In this document: piece after piece, positions 58,651-64,000 of the stretch
Numbering within the stretch: the first letter of the stretch is position 1
Layout of the letters: every line of letters begins with the position of its first letter
NCBI GenBank assembly: GCA_000442125.1
Contig: KE546972.1
Location: 1,673,112-1,737,111, forward strand
Direction of reading: 5' to 3'
Source of the DNA: Opeltia flavorubescens
Taxonomy: Eukaryota > Ascomycota > Lecanoromycetes > Teloschistales > Teloschistaceae
DNA: 64,000 nt
Position numbers and translations under genes: made by a program
The notes under the pieces: model-generated
What the model was told of the DNA's origin: nothing
The model's input: only the letters and a program-made list of their open reading frames with translations
The model's database searches: none

Positions 58651-59316
58651 TCATTCACACGCACAATGCGCCATGTCAAATTTGATCTTCTCCATCACAA
58701 CCAGAATAGACAAGACTGCGCACTCTTTGTAACGGTCCTCTGAGTCCCCCTGTGCCTTTCTACAAGCTTTACCGCATGCCCCAGGATTGTCATAATGCTC
58801 AGCGATATCGCGTGGGCATAGGTACTTCTTGACGATCCTCCACGTGGGGAAATGCTGAACTTTGGTATTTGTGTGGTACTCCCTTGGCAAATCTTCGACA
58901 CGGTTGACAACATCCGCTGCAGTCGTGGTTGTCACCGCTTTGAAGTACCGCTGTTCTTTGAGCCAAGCTGCTAGTTTGGGAATATCGAGATAGTCGGCTT
59001 GCGCGTAGATTGCGGCATACATGGCGAAGTCATGGCCTTTGACAGCGTCATAGCACAAAGGATAGGTACCGTGACGGAGGAAGCGGAGGACGTGCTTAAA
59101 GATCTCCGGGTCGGCGTCGAGGAAATAGGTTCCATCAGCTCGCTTGGTTGACTCCCAGCGTTCTGCGATCAAGCTCTGGAGAAAGCCGCTCCCGTTGAGT
59201 GTGGCTTTATTGGTGTGAAAGCGCTGTTCTCCAACTTGAAGAGTCACCTGCACTGATGGGCTCGGAGGCAAGGATACTCCAGAGATGAGATCTGGGGATT
59301 GGTCTCCGTCGGACAT
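58651..59316 (-). CDS. BTB/POZ (potassium-channel tetramerisation type) domain protein
   Basis: 221 residues from the ATG at 59316; the frame is open further upstream but has no other ATG. Residues about 20-115 form a T1-type BTB domain: VQVTLQVGEQRFHTNKATL, then GTYFLDADPEIFKHVLRFLR and HGTYPLCYD, YAQADYLDIPKLAAWL. The FLDADPEIF..VLRFLR..  block is diagnostic. The C-terminal half is helical and ends Cys-rich (ACGKACRKAQG, AHCACE). Such proteins often form oligomers or act as adaptors for cullin-3 ligases; no such link is shown here. Soluble, cytosolic. Confidence 0.85.
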   Translation of the reverse strand: MSDGDQSPDLISGVSLPPSPSVQVTLQVGEQRFHTNKATLNGSGFLQSLIAERWESTKRADGTYFLDADPEIFKHVLRFLRHGTYPLCYDAVKGHDFAMYAAIYAQADYLDIPKLAAWLKEQRYFKAVTTTTAADVVNRVEDLPREYHTNTKVQHFPTWRIVKKYLCPRDIAEHYDNPGACGKACRKAQGDSEDRYKECAVLSILVVMEKIKFDMAHCACE

Positions 59317-60063
59317 GGCGGATAGAACGGTTGAAGTGTAGTGAACAACTTTGTTGGTGATTGCGCTTCGGTAAGCAGACAGATTACACGAAGAATCGGG
59401 TGATGAGAAGGGAAGGAAAGAGAGAGGAAATGGAGCGGCGGGACATATATTCAATGCGGTCAGGGTAGCAAACACCAGTGGGGCACAAATGATGGCATTT
59501 AGCGCCTGCTTAGTTATAAAACCGTGATGGCGGTGTGCAAGCACCCGTACCACAGAGGATTTGGGATGAATACCAGCCTGTCAATAGGAACTAATTTGAT
59601 AGTGTAGCCAATTCTCCAAACATCGCCAAAAGACTAGGAACGCTATCCCGCTATCATATCATCAAAACCGAGCGATAGCAAATCATTGAAGCCCTGAGGA
59701 CTATTGAAAATTTCCTTCGTCACAGGTGCTGATAAAGTAGACAAGAGAAAGTATGTACAGAAGATCTCAACCCTCTCTCAATGACTAAAGAAATGGTCGA
59801 TAGAATTGGATGAAACTGGCTTCGTTTTTGATCCAATTCAGGTACAAGGTATACTCTTGTAGAAATCACATAAATTCTTATATGCTTAGGTCACGGTGCA
59901 ATGGACACCCAGAAGAAGTCAAGAATGTATGTAGAGATACACAAACTTCTATGGAGCATAATCAATGATATTGGTTTCACAGATTGTTGGTAACTTGCAA
60001 TGCTTGTTATGACGAACCATTTCAAAAACAGTACCGTGTCCGGCACCCGCCGATATTATGCGA
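59317..60063. other. Spacer, no feature recognised
   Basis: No coding signal beyond the upstream open extension of the BTB frame. Confidence 0.4.
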
Positions 60064-61018
60064 TCATCGATTGGCTGGCATTGACGGGATGAATCGCGGT
60101 ACCCTAGGGGTCTGATCATACTTCCGGCGAACGAAGTACTCATCTGGATCGTCAGGAGCTAGTCTAGTCGGAGAGACACCAGGAAGCGGAACACTGGCGA
60201 TATCTCGATACGCAGTCCTGACGAAATTGGGCCCTTTCCAAACATCGCGAAGAACGTACTCCGAGATACACATCCTTTCCAAGGGAAACTCACTAGTCCA
60301 TGGAAAATCTTTGTATTTGCGATGCAGGTCCGACGCATCGAAGACTGGCGACAGGTATTTACGGCCTAGTGCTCTCGCAGCAGCTTCTTTCGAGAGGGGG
60401 ACATTTGACTTGGCGTTCGAGGTCCGCATGAGGCAAGACTGGAGCAAGTCCGCTTTTGGCTGGAGCGCGGGTATAAAGCCCTTGGCGATGAAAACATTCA
60501 TAACTGGAGCGCAGAATCCTTGTAAGAAACGGAAAGATTCCTTGACGTTACATTGAAGAGACATTGCTGCTTTAGGATAATCAGGCTGGGAAGGTTGCTC
60601 ATGCAAACCGTGCAATGCGATAAATGGAGATCGCCTGGAATGTTGTATATTAGGGTTTTTGTTGAGATACTTTGCTACTATAAAATAAGTGACTAGCAAT
60701 CTGTCTCCAACTTGTGCGCTTACTTTTATAGTATGTGGCAGTGTTATTACGATACTCCTGACTGATATCATGCAATAATTGGCAAGCTTCTTCAATACGC
60801 TTGGGGGTATCTAAGCGCAGATGTCCCATTGTATAGTGAAGCTGCTCAGGGTGCAACCACGTTTCCCTGGGTAATGCTGCTGCCATAGCATCTCGAGCTA
60901 TTTGGTCGAGCGAGGCATGTAGCTGTGGTCTTGATATTGCCGTGGCATACGGTATTCGGAGAAAATGCGTGCATCCAAATTTTTCTTTAGACACCATGCG
61001 CAGGACCCGTATGACCAT
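60064..61018 (-). CDS. 2H phosphoesterase-like (AKAP7/ASCC1-type) protein, second motif degenerate
   Basis: Exons 61018-60724 and 60674-60064 with a 49-nt intron (GTAAGC donor, ATAGTAG acceptor); 301 residues. The N-terminal half shows THFLRIPYATAISRPQLHAS and LHPEQLHYTMGHLRL, which contains the first HxT motif (H61-Y-T63). Later come FIALHGLHEQP and DASDLHRKYKDFPWTSEF. This order fits the AKAP7-NLS/ASCC1 branch of the LigT/2H superfamily. The usual second HxT, expected in the LLQSCLMRTS block, lacks histidine. Family membership is likely; catalytic activity is doubtful. It is the last gene recognised before the telomere. Confidence 0.7.
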
Positions 61019-63900
61019 CGCCAGCTAAGTCAGTCGTAATTGAATCGGGAAAACATAAGTTGACGTTGGAAACTGACGGATTACAGCGAGGTTATGAGGT
61101 CAGAGAATTCCGAGGGCTTGTTACACAAAAAGCGGGGGTATATCATGCATGTATGTGCATGAAACAAGATTAGCTCGCTGCATTCCATTCCACGACTAAT
61201 TCTGCAAGCCACTGCGCGGTAATTTATAGATATATACAGACGACTACATGCAGCGAAAGTGTATTTCTTTGTCGCAGATCATAGTTGCGTATTACTGCTG
61301 TCCAAGTCGATGACCTTTACAACATAGCCGAAATATGTCTGAACTATACTTACTGTGGGTTGTTGACGGCAGATATCGGAACAAAGCAAATTAGTTTCCA
61401 GTCCCCTGGACCACGAGGAGGGCTGCATATTCCTATGAAAAGCTATCTTCCGGACGTATCTAGCAGCTAGAGTTCATTTCAGATCAGTCAAAGAGGTTTC
61501 CACGACAAAACGACGATACTGTAGCAGGGGTAACCTCGCGCAGAGGCGTAATGAATTGAAGCAGAAGTGGAGAGATTTCTATTAGTACCCTGTATTCGAT
61601 CGTATTTTTTTCCATCCGCAATGTAAATATTCCTTCAAGGCATTACCAGACCCTACTGATATCCTAAATATTCTATGCGGCCCTCCAACATCCCTTACCA
61701 AAGGACTACGAATCCTAAAAGCTGCTTCACGGCAACGATCCACGAAGATGAGTGACATGTAATAGCCCACCTCGGGAATAATTAGCTACGCATCTCTGAT
61801 ACACTTAATAGTATATATCCTGTCCGGCTTCTTCCCAACCAGTAGGTCTCGCGTCGGTAGGGAAGATCTTGTACTTTCCGAGTTTCTTATGGTTGACTTG
61901 GGTGTGAAGGGATCAGCTGGCACGATGTGAATATCGACGGACTATTATATACTAGGGCTGTTGAATGCTACTGCTACCACATGGAGTTCTTTGCTCGATG
62001 GGTGCAATGAATTATCGTGCTCAATTGAGCCATCCTAAGCAACGGCTCTGATTACGCTCACCGCGGCCGTAAATCGAAACTTCTTGATATCTAGACAGGG
62101 ATCTTGCATCAGAATGAGAGCGCTGTATCAAACTTACGCTTTGATCGTTGAATCCTTTGCAAAATCATCCTCGTCCATCACAGCCGAATTTTGGAGCCGC
62201 TGCCGTTGATACATGTATTGGCCATCCGAATCTACACCTTGTAAAGTATTCAGTAAAATCTAACCTATGATGTGTCCTTGAGTCATTGTATGAATTCCAA
62301 CCGCAGAGACGTACGATTGCAAAGCATGGCCGTACTAGATCATTAGAGTCAACTCAAGAAAATGAAGCATATCCAAAGTTGGCAAGTGTGGCACAATGTT
62401 CAGAACTCTCATGCAGATCTCTACGTGACATCTAGTCACTGCCGAAGGTTGTTCCTCTAAGGCCAAAATAGACGTGTTGCTCGTCATTGAGCTTAAGAAG
62501 AGTATAGGAGCCATCCGTTTTACGCTCGGCCCACTGATTATCGCAAACACAGTGCTACTCTGATGGATATTTGCAGTCGACATGCCAAGCAACCTGATGA
62601 TGCATGTTAATAACCTCTGATTTATCGTGACTTCTCTTGGACGAATCATAAAAATGGATTCCCTTGGCAACGGTGGCAAGGACTTCGTGAGAATGCATTG
62701 TTTGTTTGATGATATACGTCTTCAAATATCGTGTCAATGGAGCTGTCGAAACTTCTATTGAGAATACACTTGCGATTATCGATCCGTTCGCTGCACGACT
62801 AAGAAAGAAGTCACGGTGGTCAATCCATCGGTAACAGGAAAGTGAGGAAGATTGATGTTGATTTCACGGTTGAGGAAGAGAGCCTATAATAGCATATTGT
62901 ACGGTCATCTACCGCGCACTTCAAAGCGAAGATCGTGTCCTATCTTGGTAGTTTTTCATATGGCAGCCCGAAAATCGTAACTGTCCTATATCTCACTCCG
63001 CTACAGAGGACTTGATAGCCGTTGAGTAGCAATATTGAATACTGTGTTGTAATCTGAGTATATACAATATTGTTGTTGAGATCATCAGTGGATCTTATTG
63101 TTTCGACACAAAGTAGAAGACGTGTAATGAGATGGAAAGAATGATGTATCTGTGTATAGCAAATATAAAATCACCAATACCGAGGAGGTAACCCGGACCG
63201 TTCAATCTTATCTATTTCTCAGCTAAAAAGCGCATTCCATATATATACCGCCTAGACACGCTATTATATATTGCGGGCCTCTTGCGCTATTGTCTAGGAA
63301 CTTGGCAGGTAATGCGCTGGTCATAAATTTCTCGCAATGAACCCACGAGTTGGAGCTGCATTTTGAGAGCATCTAACGAAGCTTTCTCCTGCTGCATGAT
63401 GAGAGTCTGGTATGGAATATCCCAGCGCCACGCCAGGAAACGTCCAGACTGCTACCAAATCGACGCCTAAAGAATCAGAATAACGCCCTCTAGGGTGAAC
63501 CGTCGATGGTGTTAGTACAGCGATGACCGTGAACTATAATGTGGATTCTATTCCGGGGCTATAGAGGGGATTGACTTTGCCGATGTCAATACTGTTACTG
63601 CACTGGAGATGGTCGAGGACGTGGTCAATACTCTGTATTGGAGACGGAAGCGTTTTGTGGCTTGGGGCAGTGCAAACACACTTGGCGTGATCGCTGCAGC
63701 ACTAGTCGATCACAAAGCTTAGTCGAAACACACACTTTGCCTAGAACGCGATGATCGACAGATATCATACCCTTTTAGAGCCAAGATTGAACAAGGCGTG
63801 AAGCCGCAGCATACGCTGATTCGTTCACGTGGATTGAAGCCCGCGGCCCGATCTTGGTTCAATGACAGATTGAGTAGGATACAAATAGGGAAACAAAGAG
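61019..63900. other. Subtelomeric gene-free region
   Basis: About 2.9 kb with no frame above 114 codons that looks coding, no RecQ-like telomere-linked helicase and no transposase. AT-rich, with short palindromic-looking TATA runs near 63240-63270. Confidence 0.5.
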
Positions 63901-64000
63901 TTAGGGTTAGGGTTAGGGTTAGGGTTAGGGTTAGGGTTAGGGTTAGGGTTAGGGTTAGGGTTAGGGTTAGGGTTAGGGTTAGGGTTAGGGTTAGGGTTAG
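63901..64000 (+). repeat. Telomere, (TTAGGG)n
   Basis: Sixteen perfect TTAGGG units plus four bases run to the window end, in the orientation expected of the 3' end of a chromosome arm. This is the standard filamentous-fungal telomere repeat. Confidence 0.99.

Noticed and set aside
1-64000. tRNA, rRNA, CRISPR arrays
   Set aside because: No tRNA arm/loop pattern or rRNA stretch was recognised by eye, and no spaced identical repeats exist. A tRNA scan was not possible here, so small RNA genes cannot be excluded.

Overview
The window is the end of a fungal chromosome. The last 100 bases (63901-64000) are an uninterrupted TTAGGG array running out to the window edge. Genes are split by short introns (about 47-110 nt, GTRAGT-like donors). 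The protein families are those of filamentous ascomycetes (Pezizomycotina): an NDT80 protein with a fungal-type C-terminal module, a fungal STAND-type N-terminus joined to ankyrin repeats, 2EXR, GH17, a PQQ-dependent AA12-like oxidoreductase, and many small secreted or single-pass Ser/Thr-rich proteins. The overall style suits a Leotiomycete, but the sequence alone does not prove that. Three N bases (12547, 30634, 33664) show a draft assembly.

Layout. 1-11 kb: secreted Cys-rich and Thr-rich proteins and three decayed or fragmentary genes, including an SGNH-hydrolase pseudogene. 11.7-17.8 kb: a secreted protein of unknown family, then a large five-exon gene joining an NDT80 DNA-binding domain to a C-terminal module with membrane helices. 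18.7-31.3 kb: an accessory block holding three paralogues of an unrecognised type II membrane protein family (here P1, P2, P3) and two related Ser/Thr-rich single-pass proteins (Q1, Q2), with a 1,406-residue ankyrin protein between P2/Q2 and P3. 32-42.5 kb: more conventional genes (SRR1-like, ferric-reductase-like, HMG-box/2EXR, MCT-type MFS transporter, GH17 glucanase) and a 267-bp MITE-like element with 36-bp inverted repeats. 42.5-53 kb: gene-poor, with small genes, an intracellular trypsin-like protease and a four-helix membrane protein. 53-61 kb: a Cys-rich single-pass protein, the AA12-like enzyme, an F5/8C (discoidin) surface protein, a BTB protein and a 2H-phosphoesterase-like protein. 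61-63.9 kb: no gene recognised. Then the telomere.

How the genes fit together. There is no operon logic. The shared theme is the cell surface and secretion: at least ten products carry a signal peptide or a single membrane anchor, several with sugar- or wall-related domains. A second theme is fungal signalling or self-recognition style architecture (ankyrin/STAND, NDT80 fusion, intracellular protease). The strongest candidates for something undescribed are the P family with its P-Q pair duplication and the NDT80-membrane fusion. All functions are inferred from visible motifs; no database was searched.
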